A DNA stretch of 64,000 bases from Adiantum capillus-veneris. Taxonomy: Eukaryota > Streptophyta > Polypodiopsida > Polypodiales > Pteridaceae. Every line of letters begins with the position of its first letter. Positions within the stretch are counted from its first letter, which is position 1. The stretch is from assembly GCA_014529385.2 (NCBI GenBank), contig CM043949.1:147289850-147353849 (forward strand), read 5' to 3'. This document shows positions 53,817-64,000 of this stretch, piece after piece. The notes under the pieces were generated by a model. The model was not told the origin of the DNA, did not search any database, and saw only the letters and a list, made by a program, of their open reading frames with translations. The translations under genes and the position numbers were made by a program.

Positions 53817-54023
53817 CATTCTCTTTTGTGTTCTTTCTTTGTGTGTGTGAGTGCAAGAGAGAAAGAGTGAGTCTTCTTTGATTGCACTTCTTTCCAAACC
53901 CTAGTATTCATGGCATCTATGGTTTAACTCCTTCATATAGTTTTTGTTGAGTTCTCTCACAAACTCTCACAGCCATAAGCCCAGTGCTTTCCTGGCAAGA
54001 CTACAAATGTCTCGACATATTTT

Positions 54024-54039
54024 TGGTGAACCCGACGCG
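54024..54039 (+). other. PBS-like site of family A
   Basis: TGGTGAACCCGACGCG starts six bases after the LTR end. A TGG opening and the place are right for a primer site. I could not assign the tRNA. Confidence 0.55.
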
Positions 54040-54070
54040 AAACTGCCAGGGTGAGATTTTGTGGGTAACC

Positions 54071-54769
54071 ATGGGTGATCATGTTGAGCAACAGGGTATG
54101 CATTTTGACCCAGCAACAATGCAAATGTTTCAAGAATTTGCAATGTTCATGCAACAACAACATGCCACTGAAAGAAGGGAGATTTCAGCAACGAAGGCCA
54201 TACAAGCAGTCGTCAATAGAATGGATCAGTTCAATGGCAAAGATGTAACCAAGTACTTACGCGAGTATGTGAAGGAGATGGAGCTTCATCGCGTGTCAGA
54301 AGGTGAGATGATTCAAAGATTTGAGCTAGTTGTTGCTCCAGAAATTAGAGAGCATGTTAGGGTAATTAAAGATGGGCGTGGGAGAAATTGGGAAGAACTC
54401 AAAGTAGCTTTAAAGGAGGAATATTTCATGGAAGAGTCTTAGAGAGTGACCAAAAGGAAATTCTTAGAATGGGTAGTCAAGCCAAAGCAAGGACTATCAA
54501 TAACAGAGGTACGCATGGAATTTGAGCGGCGCTATGCACAACTCACTAGGACAGAAAGGGCCACACTAGATGCAGAGAAGACAGATCTTTTCTTACAAGC
54601 TGCAGGTAAAGAGTTTCAAGAAAATTTGGAGCTTCTTCTTGAAGATAAAGATGCTGAGCAAGGACTAAAGACCGACTGGAATGAGGTTGAAGGTGCTGTC
54701 TCACTGCTTGCCAAACGACAAAGAAGAAGGGACAAGATGGTAGTAAACACTACAAGTCCTTCCACCTAA
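54071..54769 (+). pseudogene. Family A gag, capsid region
   Basis: The start is set at ATG 54071 (MGDHVEQQGMHFDPATMQMF), the first ATG after the primer site. A Gln/Met-rich helix is followed by ATKAIQAVVNRMDQFNGKDV and a capsid-like part (EMIQRFELVVAPEIREHV). TAG 54440-54442 interrupts the frame, which continues unchanged (KRKFLEWVVKPKQGLSITEV, then EKTDLFLQAAGKEFQENLEL) to TAA 54767-54769. The in-frame stop is a lesion. Confidence 0.8.
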
Positions 54770-55594
54770 ACTTCTGACAAAATGGTAAAGCCTACTTTTA
54801 TCGCTCCTTAGTTTGATGAGTCCATGCTAGATGAGCTTGTGAAGGGAATGCGTGACTTGAAGGTGAAGTTTGAAAAGCTTGAAGAAAAAGGCCAACCATC
54901 AGGGCCACTTCCTAGGCAAAGACAACAGCCCAAAGAAGGGTTTGTTAATAGATGTATTTGGTGTGATAGTACAGACCATATAAGAAGGGATTGTGATGAT
55001 TTTAGTGATGCTTTGTCAAAAGATGTTGTCTTTTTTAAGGATGGTAAAATCCACTTAAGAGAGACAGGTCTACCTTTGAGAACTAAATTTGGGAAGGGGG
55101 GAATGCAAACCTTAGTTGAAGATATGGCAACTAACCGTGCTAGCTCTTCAGTTGAGGCAGCTACTTATGGAGTAAAAATTGATCATTTTTGTGATGAAGA
55201 GGTGATTGACCATCGTGGTCAAATTTGGCCAAATGTCATGCAATTAGCTAAAAAAGGAAAGCTTACAAAAGAGATTCTACATGAACCAGGTGATTGCATA
55301 CGTCTAGAAACAGGATGGAATGATCCAGTGGACTCATTGTCAGTGCATGCCTACATTACAAAATGCAAACAAAATGAGCCAATTGTAGAAGAGAAGCGCA
55401 GACGTGAGAATGTTGATGAAGGACCATCAAAAAGAGCTTCTAGAAGTGGGGGAAGAAGCGACTCAATGCCTTCTCAAACACCCTCAACACAAGGAGCATC
55501 TCCACCTGAAGTACTCATGGAGGAGTCTACAAAAGGAAAAAAGAAAGAGCCAACGAAAGGTAAAGAAAGTTTTGGAGGAAAGGATCTTGAATAG
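54770..55594 (+). pseudogene. Family A gag C-terminus with CCHC knuckle
   Basis: Same frame as the capsid part. A coiled-coil-like stretch (LDELVKGMRDLKVKFEKLEE) precedes the knuckle CIWCDSTDHIRRDC, which keeps C-x2-C-x4-H-x4-C. A region with no motif follows (VMQLAKKGKLTKEILHEPGD), then a Lys/Glu/Ser-rich tail. It ends at TAG 55592-55594. An overlapping frame carries the next part, so either a natural frameshift or an indel lies near 55560. Confidence 0.8.
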
Positions 55595-56431
55595 CAAGAT
55601 TGAGTTTACTCTGGGAGAAGTTCTTGGCATTGCAAAGCGTGAATTCCATGAGGAGATCATTGACATCATCAAGAGGAAGAGGCAAACCCTTGCTGAAGTT
55701 TCTCGTCTACAAGTTGAAGGGGAAACCTCAAAGACACAAGGGATGCAACTGCAAAATAAGGATAATGATGGAGCTGTGGTAGGATGCTACCAATCTAGTG
55801 GGAGAGTGAAGCAAGTGCATTTCTCAAATGATGATGAAGAAGTTGAAGATATTCCTAGGAGTTACTATTCACGAAGTCATTGGGCAAGGGCTACTACAGA
55901 AACTTTGGTCAAGGTAGGTGATCTTGAAGAGCCATTTGTTGACTTGATTGACCATGGTTCAGAAATAAACATAATGTCAAAGAGTCTCTATAACAAGTGC
56001 AAATGGCCGATGGACACAAATCATGGCTGGATGGTAAAAGTGGCAAACAATTCATCCGATGAATTGTATGCAGCATGTCCAGGTATGAAGGTACAATAGG
56101 TGATGTAAAGATTGACCAAAACTTCTTTGTACAGGATACATCTTCATATCATCTCATCCTTGGACAGCCCTACATTGTGGGAGTTCAAATGGAAACAAAG
56201 GTAATGGATGATGGTTCAGCATATGCTAGGATACGTAGCAACGATGGTAAACGAGCTGTTCAATTTCTCACAGTTTGTGTGAACCATGAAAGAAATCGTG
56301 ACAACCTCAGAGAACATCCTCTACCAAAGGTGAGCAAAGAGTTTCATGATCATAGAGAAATGATGGTTTTGGCCAAGTACCATTGTAAAGTGGGATTGCA
56401 GTGGTACAGAAAGAAAAAGAGTCTCGCCTAA
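55595..56431 (+). pseudogene. Family A aspartic protease
   Basis: The first half reads in one frame (55404-56099): IEFTLGEVLGIAKREFHEEI, a variable part, then the catalytic site FVDLIDHGSEINIMSKSLY. The triplet is D-H-G in place of D-S-G. A frameshift near 56085 moves to 56075-56431, which holds the flap/second half YHLILGQPYIVGV, equivalent to I-L-G-x-P in relatives. It ends at TAA 56429-56431. Confidence 0.82.
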
Positions 56432-56874
56432 TCCAAAAATAGGTGAAGCGTTTTCAATGAGCTCCTTGGTAACAAAGAATGGATCAGTATGTTTTACAAA
56501 ACTTGAAGATTTGAAGAGATGTGAGAGGCAATATGTGCATAATGTACAAATAGGCATGAAAAAGAGTGGGTTGCTAGAGCCTACTGAAAATGTTTTGGGT
56601 TTGTGTGAACAAGTTTCTTTTGTAGATACTATGGGTGAGCTTGATGCTATAATGGGGTCTAATTTGCATCTTGAAAATGAAGTTGTGGAAGTTTGCTCTA
56701 TGGAAATGTATCAAGTAATAGAAGCCTTTAAATAAAGCCAAACAGTTGGCCCAGAAGCCCATGTTGAAACTAAATACAAGAGTGTAGCAAAGAAGGTGAA
56801 ACCAATAGCTTCACCCTTACCACCCAACAACAGGGAAAAGATTGAGCAGGCTTCTTTACAACCAAGTTTGAGGA
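56432..56874 (+). pseudogene. Family A protease-RT linker
   Basis: Two open stretches (56457-56735 and the frame running to 56874) without a motif I know. The last part (PLPPNNREKIEQASLQPS) leads in frame up to the solo LTR. The reading frame on the other side of the insertion (from 57712) is continuous with it if one copy of the 5-bp duplication and the LTR are ignored. Confidence 0.7.
56870..56874 (+). repeat. Target site duplication (left) of the copia solo LTR
   Basis: GAGGA, identical to 57708-57712. Confidence 0.9.
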
Positions 56875-57707
56875 TGTTAGGAAATAAGACGTAGCTAAAT
56901 AGATAATTGAGTAGATTACTTAATGGAGAGAGACAAATTTATATACACGAGATTATAGAGTAGAGAGAGAGAGAGAGAGAGTACACACGATATACGTGGT
57001 TCACCCAATGTGGGCTACGTCCACGGGAAAGCAGCCACTCAATGGCTTTAGTACTTCAAAACAAGAAGTAGTTTACAAAGGGATTATACCCTTAATGGAG
57101 CTCCCGCCTTGCTTCACTCTCACCACCTCACACTCACCTTGTTGCATCAACTTCACACTATGAAATGTGTGTAGAAATGGCCTCCTTTTATAGGCCAAAA
57201 GGGCTGCCCTCTCTTATGAGAGACAACCATGTGTAGCCGCCCTTGTGCGAATAAGTCCAAATCGGACCCTCCAATCCGCCCATGTGTGGCCGCCCTTGAG
57301 AAGACAAGGCCACTTTTGAATTCGGCCACCGGCCATTGAATTCGGCCACCGGCCACCGGCCATTGACTTCCGACCACCGGCCACCGGCCATTGACTTCCG
57401 ACCACCGGCCATCGGCCATTGACTACCGGCCACCGGCCAACCGACTGGTTGTTTTCCGACCACTTTCCGGCTGCCGTCCGGCCATAATATTCCGGCGAAA
57501 AGGAATATTCCGGCGAACAAAAAAAGTCTCAGGGGCCTCCGCCCCCGAGGCCTTTAAAGTTGCCCTTGATTCTTGTCCGTGAAATTTTTGGTTTCCGGTG
57601 AGTGATTTTCCTTCACGCACGATGGCTTCTCCTCATAATGGGGGCCTTACAAATGTGCGCTTTTACCACAGCAAATTACAAGGGTAAATCAGGCTCCATA
57701 CTTAACA
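56875..57707 (-). mobile_element. Solo LTR of the copia family, nested in family A copy 2
   Basis: 833 bp from TGTTAGGAAATAAGACGTAG to ATACTTAACA, homologous along its length to the LTRs at 7962-8743 and 12760-13525. It is flanked by a GAGGA duplication. No internal copia sequence is present, so the full element was lost by LTR-LTR recombination. It is longer than the other two because the GGCCA minisatellite (about 57313-57440) is expanded. Confidence 0.95.
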
Positions 57708-57712
57708 GAGGA
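57708..57712 (+). repeat. Target site duplication (right) of the copia solo LTR
   Basis: GAGGA, as at 56870-56874. Confidence 0.9.
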
Positions 57713-60282
57713 ATCCTAAAAAGATTGGGCATACCTTCACAAAAGAGTCTTTTCAAGACTTGCAGATTGGTCGCAAGGAGTTTCTAACACAGGAGGAGAC
57801 AAAGTGCTTCAAAGAAATGCTTTCAAAGCATGGTAAGGCTTTTGCATTTGAGCCACATGAGATAGGATGTGTTGATCCTTCTATTGTAGCTCCTATGGTA
57901 ATTTTCACAATACCTAATGTGCCTTGGAATCTTTGGCCTATTCCAGTTCCAAAGGCTTATTTGCCAAAGTTAGTAGAGCTACTGAATGAGAAAATCAAAA
58001 TGGGAATCTTGGAGCCTTCTTGTGCTCCATACTCAAACAGGTGGTTCACAGTTCCGAAGAAGAATGGTTCTCTACTCTTCATCCAAGATATGAAACCAGT
58101 GAACAAGGTGATAATTAGAAATGTAGGTACAAGTCCAATTGTGGATGAGTTTGCAGAGGCATTTGCAGGAAGGGCAATCTACTCAATGGGGGATCGCTAC
58201 TCAGGGTATGATCAATTTCAGCTTGCAATCAAAAGCAGAGACTTGACAACCATGAGGACACCTTTGGGTTTGGTAAGGATGTGTACCTTGCCACAAGGAG
58301 CAACCAACTTGGTTGCACATATGATGAATGGGATGAATAAGGTCTTACGTGACTTTATTCCTCAAATCACAATGCCTTTCATTGATGATTTTCCTATCAA
58401 AGGATGTGAAGAAAGTGACAAAGATGAAGCTTTGGATCTCAAGGGATGTCGCAGGTTTGTGGTAAATCACATAAATGATTGTGATAAAATTTTGTTTAGG
58501 TTGGAAGAAGTGAATCTTACATTGTCAGGGAAAAATTCTATGTTTGGTGTCAATGAAGTGCTTATTGTGGGGCACATGTGCGGGCCATATGGTAGGAAAC
58601 CTTGTCCAACAAAGGTAGATGCCATCCAAAGAATGAAAGAAATGTGCACTAGCATCACTGAGGTTAGAAGGTTTCTGGGAGCATGTGTCTTCTATGTTAT
58701 TTGGATTCCACATTATGCACATGTAGCTGATCCTCTTTATCAGCTGCTTAGAAAGAATCAGAAGTTTAAATGGACAGAAGCACATGTAAAATCCATGAAA
58801 AAGATAAAGGAGTTTCTCCAGTCAGCAACAACTTTGAGAAAGGTAGACTATGAGTGTCAAAGGCCAGTAATTGTGACAGTAGACACCAGTCCTACAGGGA
58901 TTGGATGGGCAATAGGGCAAGATGACAAAGAAGGACACAGGTATGTGGTAAGATTTGGAGTAAAGGTGCTAAGTGCTCGCCAAAGAAACTATCCACCGAT
59001 AAAGAGAGAGTTATGGGGTATGGTTACAGCCTTGAAAAGTGGGAAAGAGTACCTAATTGGTGCATGTGTGGTTGTAGAAACAAATTGTCTACCACTTCTT
59101 GGGATGATTACAAGCTGCTCAACACCAGACATTGCTATGTTGTGGTGGATTGCCTACATTAAGTCCTTAAATCTCGAGTTTAAGCACATTGCAAGTAAAG
59201 ACAATACAGTGGCAGATATGCTATCAAGGGCAAGGTATGAAGATGAGTCACAAATGATTGATGAGGGAGATGATGTAGGTACAAAGTTCTATTCTATCTC
59301 TCATGTCAAAGGTAACAATGTCTGCATGACTAATCTACTTGAATCCTTCTTGAAAGAGCTTTATGAAGGTGATTGGCTTCTTATTGGAAGCTACTTGAGT
59401 ACTCTAACAAAACAGGATGATTGGTCTGAACAAGAATTCAAGAGGATACGCACGAAAGCATATGGGTACTTTTTGAGGGATGGTTACTTGTGGAAGCATC
59501 CTAAACAAAAGGGTGCTACACCACAACGGGTTATATGCAAAAAAGAGACTCAAGTAAAGCTCATGCAAGAGTTTCATGAGAGTCTATGGGTTGGACACAG
59601 GGGTGTGTGGGCAACCTTCTCCAAGTTGAAAGAAAAATACTGGTGGAAGGGTATGTATAAAGATGTATCTCAGTTTGTAGAGTCATGTGTAACTTGTCAA
59701 ATGTATTCAAATGTTCGACATCGTGATGGATTGCACCCTACATATCCACTAGCCATGCACTATAAATGGGTTGTGGATCTAGTCACAATGTCTTTAGGAC
59801 TCTGGCAGATGAGATACTTGGTTCTTTCACGAGAAGAACCAACTAATCAGGTTGAAGGAAGAGCATTAAGAGCTAAAACCACAGAAGCTGTGTGCACATT
59901 CCTTCTTGATGAGGTGATTTGCCGTTATGGTTGTGTGGGAAAGATCACTGCAGATAGAGGTGAGCTGGATGCCGAAGAAGCAAGGGAGTTATTTTCTAGA
60001 TTAGGAATCAATATTTCTCTTACCACAGCTTACAACCCTGAAGGCAATGGAAAGAGTGAAAGAGGGCATCCTCCTATCATCAAAGCTTTGGCCAAGGCTT
60101 GCAAAGTAAGAGTTGGAGAGTGGCCAAAACTGTTACCATATGCTTTATGGGCTGATCGTACAACACATAGCTCAGTAAGTGGCTACATGCCTGCGGAGCT
60201 AATGTATGGTCAAAAGCCAGTGATGCCGATTGAAGATACAATTCCCACATGGAATGTACTACCTTGGCAAGCTAGAGAGTAG
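57712..60282 (+). pseudogene. Family A RT, RNase H and integrase (copy 2), long open frame
   Basis: One open frame of about 855 codons from the edge of the solo LTR to TAG 60280-60282. No ATG is needed, because it is the middle of a polyprotein. RT: PVPKAYLPKLVELLNEKIKM, WFTVPKKNGS, MGDRYSGYDQFQLA, LPQGATN and the box FIDD near 58378-58390. RNase H: VTVDTSPTGIGWAIG, then ETNCLPLL where copy 1 has ETDCLPLL, and NTVADMLSRARYEDE. Integrase: HESLWVGHRGVWATF, CVTCQ, WVVDLVTMSLGL, ITADRGELDAEE and EGNGKSERGHPP. A local deletion near 60270 relative to copy 1 creates the stop before the tail. Confidence 0.92.
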
Positions 60283-60720
60283 CTAGAGAGAAGACCTGGA
60301 GACATTGAAGCTGAAAAAGAACGACTCAAAAATGCAAGGTTGAAAAACAAGGAATACTTTGATAAGCGACATCGACTCAGGAGCAAAGCAATTGATAAAG
60401 GTGACTGGGTTTTGGTGTATGATAGTAGCCTTGATAACCAACACACAGTCATGCGTAAGTTTTCAAAAAGATGGTTTGGACCATATGTTGTAAAGCATGT
60501 GCATGAAAATGCTACTTACAGCTTGTCTAAACTAGATGGTACAGAAGTAAAGATTCCCATTGCAGGAAAAAGGATCAAAATGTTTAAGAGAAGAGGAGAC
60601 AATGATCCAGAAGATGTTGATGAGGAAGAAGAGCAAACCACAGGTAAAGATCAAAGTGAAGATGAAGATTTGGAAACATCCAGTGAAGAAGAAAGCAAGG
60701 AAGATGTACAAGAGGGCTGA
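60283..60720 (+). pseudogene. Family A integrase C-terminal tail (copy 2)
   Basis: Open from about 60340 (NKEYFDKRHRLRSKAI, KRWFGPYVVKHVHENATY, LDGTEVKIPIAGKRIKMF) to TGA 60718-60720. It ends in an acidic run (EEEEQTTGKDQSEDEDLE) like copy 1. It is separated from the main frame by the deletion near 60270. Confidence 0.85.
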
Positions 60721-60765
60721 TATTACAAAGAAATAATGTGGCACATACCGGAGGATGTGCAGGTT

Positions 60766-60778
60766 AAGAGGGGGTGGA
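60766..60778 (+). other. Polypurine tract of family A copy 2
   Basis: AAGAGGGGGTGGA against the TG of the 3' LTR at 60779. Confidence 0.8.
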
Positions 60779-62790
60779 TGTCGTGCTGTGACACGTACAT
60801 AGTGGGAATGCATGCTACAAGATCTATCTTGTAACTTTTTAGATACATAATTATCTTTCCTATAATGTACATATGCATATTTAAGTATAATAATAAGCCT
60901 TCTATCTCATCCTATTATTTTTCTCAAGGGTAACCTATCCTTACTTTACCATCAGAAAATACTATGGGAAAAGCTCAATAGCTCTGCCTCTTTAACTTGG
61001 GGCAAAAAGCATTGATTCTTTATTTCTACTATCTCATTATCATCTCACACCCTAGCTAGATCCTATATCTAGGGTAAACTCCAATATATATATATTCTAT
61101 GTATTTTTTATACTTTTCTTATATTTCTTTTTAAATAGCTACTAGGAGGGAATCAAATCCTAGTGGGACACTAGGTGGCATGATTTCAAAGATACACTTA
61201 TTTTAATGCATTATTGCAAGCATGATTACAAAACTTTGTCAAGGAGCAATGTCATGCTTTCATATGGCATGAGGTGTCCTTTGGAATTAAATGAAAGTCT
61301 AGGCTAAGGGGACCACGGGAAGACTTTTGCTGCCAGAAATGGACCCTATTTTGATGAATTTTTTACACAAGGTTCCAATCCAAATTGGAAAATGATTTTA
61401 AAATGAAAATTAAGCTAATTAGCTGAAGTTTTTGCCCATATTTTTACTTTTTTATTTGCAGCCACGGTTGAGGAGATATGATCAAAATACTGGACCCCAG
61501 TCTGCCCACATCATGCAGGGACAGCTCATTTCCAACTTTTCCAATTCCTATTCACACTGGCTCCTCTCTTCTTGTGTAAACCCTTGGGGGTTCCCTTCAC
61601 CTATAAAAGGGGACCTCTTCTTCCTTGAAAAGGAACTCAAGCATTCAAGCCATTGATGAGAGGAATTCTTGAGGGAGTGAGTAGTAATGCCTAATTGTAC
61701 TTAGCCATTAACATGAGCCCAAGCCTACACTTTCTCCTAGAGGGAGACTAGCCATTCTTGCAACAAGCTAACCTTGGAAGATCAACTATAATCAAATAAG
61801 GTCTTGCACTTGATGTATCAATCAAAGTGGAATTATCCACTCTTCTTCTCTCTCCATCAATAATGGTGCCGAAGGGTTTGTCAAGTAAGATGTGTTCTAC
61901 ATTGATGTTTTCTTGATTTCTTGTTATTTTCTTTTTCATCTCTAATCCAATATATATATATGTATCTAATCTCATATCCTTAAGCAAACCTATCTCTCTC
62001 ATTCTTAGTAATTCATCCTCTCTGCAAATTCTAGGTTCTCTTTTCTACAGGTACATCTCTCCCCGCAGTATCCTTATTGCCTACGGGCAAGAATAGGGCT
62101 TGGGAGGGAAACTTCTCATCTCTTCACTTCTCTCATATCTACATTTCTCACATACTATCCTAGATGAATAACCCACATGATGATTATTTCTATTGCTTTC
62201 ACTCTATACGATCTATTAGAATTAACGTATAGATTAGCCGTAAAATACACTTTCAACAACGTATAGTGTTTTTCTTTGGCCCAAAAAGGCTTAATGAAAT
62301 ACTTCTATCACCGGATCCCATCATACTATCTCTCATAGACTAAAACTTTTCTTTTGATGTAAGCGTAGTTATCTTGTTATGAACCAAGAGGATTTGTACA
62401 CACAATTAATCCCAATCACTAGTCAAAATATATATATTATGGTAAGCACAAAACTACAATTCCAAAGAACAATTCGTAGCCTATTTGGCCAGCCAAGATT
62501 GAATTCCATTAACTCATCTGTTAACCCTTTCATATTACCTATGATGATATGACCATAGCCTTGATGTTTTCATTTTTGTATTGTTTTGACATTCTCTTTT
62601 GTGTTCTTTCTTTGTGTGTGTGAGTGCAAGAGAGAAAGAGTGAGTCTTCTTTGATTGCACTTCTTTCCAAACCCTAGTATTCATGGCATCTATGGTTTAA
62701 CTCCTTCATATAGTTTTTGTTGAGTTCTCTCACAAACTCTCACAGCCATAAGCCCGGTGCTTTCCTGGCAAGACCGCAAATTTCTCGACA
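60779..62790 (+). repeat. 3' LTR of family A copy 2
   Basis: About 2.0 kb, TGTCGTGCTG...TTTCTCGACA, with a TATA box at 61602-61609. The small ORF pair is broken here by TAG near 62228 and other changes. It lacks the 118-bp duplication of the 5' LTR. Confidence 0.93.
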
Positions 62791-63406
62791 ACGTTGTTGG
62801 GCAAAAGGAAAACTTGGATACCTCTATAGAGTGATAGCCAAAAGGCCCACCCAACGGACCATAGAGCATAGGAGAAAAACCCTGTCAAAGCACGGATTTA
62901 CAACACATGCCGACCAATGCATATGAATACAAGAGCTTCCCCTTTCCCAAATGAACACCACAAACCCACAACTTCAACCTCAACTGCAAAATTCATAGAA
63001 ACAAGCCGTCCCAATCTGCCCACATGCAGTTTTCCACCAGGCTGCCGTAGTCGTAACCCTGCAGAGAACTAGTCATAACCTGAAGAGCACAACTCCAATT
63101 GCAGCACTTTAAATCTTGGAAAAATATTGGAAAATGACTGGCGAGAAAGCTGAAGATGACCAAAATTGATTCCATATACCACCATGAGAAAAATTGACGC
63201 GAATAGAAAGCTATCCCAGCACGACTACACGTAGAGAAGGCTAGTCGGGGAAAAAGACTGCATCAAAAAGCACCAAGGAGGCACAACGAGATAAAACATG
63301 AAAATTTCTGATGTTTAAATGAACTTTTTTTAAGTTTTTACATGATTTTTAGTTATATACAAGTCTCACTTCAAAAAACTCACTCATGAGCACTTACAGT
63401 AGCCCG
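62791..63406 (+). other. Gene-free stretch
   Basis: No open frame with a recognisable product. It may be the LTR of the minus-strand element whose coding end lies at 63647, but I cannot set its boundaries. Confidence 0.45.
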
Positions 63407-63497
63407 ACAGTTGTCACTAGACTAGCGACTTGCAGTGCATGTACATGAGCTTGCTGTACAGTTGTCACTAGACTAGCGACTTGCAGTGCATGTACAT
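63407..63497 (+). repeat. 51-bp tandem duplication
   Basis: ACAGTTGTCACTAGACTAGC and the following bases up to GTACAT occur at 63407 and again at 63458 without change over about 40 bases. Confidence 0.92.
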
Positions 63498-63631
63498 TTT
63501 CTTGCTAAATCAAGCTAAAAAAAACCACAAAAAGAAATCCCACACACCCTTTTGACATCGTGCGCCATGTCGGTATGCACAAATTTACAAAAAACCGGGT
63601 GTCAAAAATGTGCCCAACATAGTTTGCCACA

Positions 63632-64000
63632 CCCCAACCTGCTAGATCATTCATGATCAGCAGCACAAAAGAGATCCTGTAAACCACATGAGGGAGTCTT
63701 CACTTCATCTTCATCATTAGCCACATGATTAGAAAATTCTTCAAAAGAAGGCTCATCCTCAATCACAGTCATAAACCTTGCAATATACTTCTTCAACCTG
63801 TAGCCATTCACATGTGCCTTATGTGGGGTACCATCCAAGTCAGCAAGCTGATATGTGCCATTTTGAAATCTGTTTAAGACCAAGAATGGACTGTCACTTG
63901 ATTTGAAATTTCTTTTGAAAAGTGCTATCAAGCTTACTATTGTGACCAAGCACCATGTCACCCTTCTTGATGTCCTTGTCCTTCACCTTCTCATTTGCCT
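63632..64000 (-). pseudogene. Integrase C-terminal tail of another gypsy element (family E), partial
   Basis: Minus strand, open from 63961 to a TGA at 63647. FKSSDSPFLVLNRFQNGTYQ then LADLDGTPHKAHVNGYRLKK is the typical end of plant gypsy integrases (GPF.V......NGtY.L.dldG....hVNG..LK.Y). The last part is acidic. The upstream part (KDKDIKKGDMVLG in another frame near 63950-63985) leaves the window. A purine tract (minus-strand GGTTGGGG at 63639-63632) and TGTGGC after it suggest the 3' LTR start near 63631. Confidence 0.8.

Larger units (their letters stand above)
51884..54017 (+). repeat. 5' LTR of family A copy 2
   Basis: Opens TGTCGTGCTATGACACG and closes in GTCTCGACA. It is about 120 bp longer than the other two family LTRs because a 118-bp segment (ATCAATAATGGTGCCGAAGG...) is tandemly duplicated at 52963 and 53081. 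TATA box at 52709-52716. Confidence 0.92.
51884..62790 (+). mobile_element. Ty3/gypsy LTR retrotransposon, family A copy 2
   Basis: Both LTRs (51884-54017 and 60779-62790), a PBS-like site, gag, protease, RT, RNase H, integrase and a PPT are present in order. A solo LTR of the copia family interrupts it at 56875-57707. Stops and frameshifts lie in gag and protease, while pol is open for about 855 codons. The flanking 5-mers (GACAT at 51879-51883 and ACGTT at 62791-62795) do not match, so the ends may have recombined. The zinc knuckle, the FIDD box and the acidic C-terminus set the family apart from the chromoviruses B and C. Confidence 0.93.

Noticed and set aside
57712-60282. The long open frame as an intact domesticated gene
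   Set aside because: It is flanked in order by gag, protease, PPT and LTRs of the same element and has a lesion at the integrase tail. It is a decaying retrotransposon pol.

Overview
The window reads as transposon-dense intergenic DNA of a land plant. I cannot narrow the species. The evidence is a Ty1/copia element with an initiator-tRNA-Met primer site, chromodomain-type Ty3/gypsy elements, 5'-truncated LINEs ending in a plant-type zf-RVT domain, AT-rich spacers and many CA/CT/GA/AT microsatellites. I see no intact host gene, rRNA, tRNA or CRISPR. Almost every coding stretch is a decayed retrotransposon with stops or frameshifts.

Layout. 1-4988: right part of a Ty3/gypsy element (family A copy 1, +) with a 2.0-kb LTR. 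5.0-7.96 kb: microsatellites and diverged repeats. 7962-13525: a Ty1/copia element (-) with two LTRs, PBS, PPT and a perfect 5-bp target duplication. 13.5-17.2 kb: little recognisable. 17280-20071: two 5'-truncated LINE insertions with target duplications and one short inverted LINE tail. 20.7-25.6 kb: diverged repeats and a collapsed LTR element. 26.3-29.5 kb: a decayed chromovirus (family C, -).

29.5-51.9 kb is a nested stack. A minus-strand gypsy element (family D: LTR at 51356-51882, gag, protease fragment at 30760-31146, LTR fragment at 29497-29713) is split by a plus-strand chromovirus (family B, 31147-49965) with unusually short LTRs of about 123 bp and a 23-G polypurine tract. Inside the protease region of family B sits a six-copy tandem array of a 2.1-kb unit (33465-46042).

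The main finding is in that array. On the minus strand every unit carries a 69-nt segment with the complete core and base-pairing of a type I hammerhead self-cleaving ribozyme, just downstream of a conserved TATA box. Minus-strand transcripts would be predicted to cut themselves into unit-length RNAs of about 2.1 kb. The units have no long ORF. This resembles hammerhead-bearing satellites and retrozymes, but with a much longer monomer and lodged in a plant gypsy element.

51884-62790: a second family A element (+) with both LTRs, a PBS-like site and a PPT. It is interrupted at 56875-57707 by a solo LTR of the copia family with its own 5-bp target duplication. 62.8-64.0 kb: spacer, a 51-bp tandem duplication and the integrase tail of another minus-strand gypsy element.
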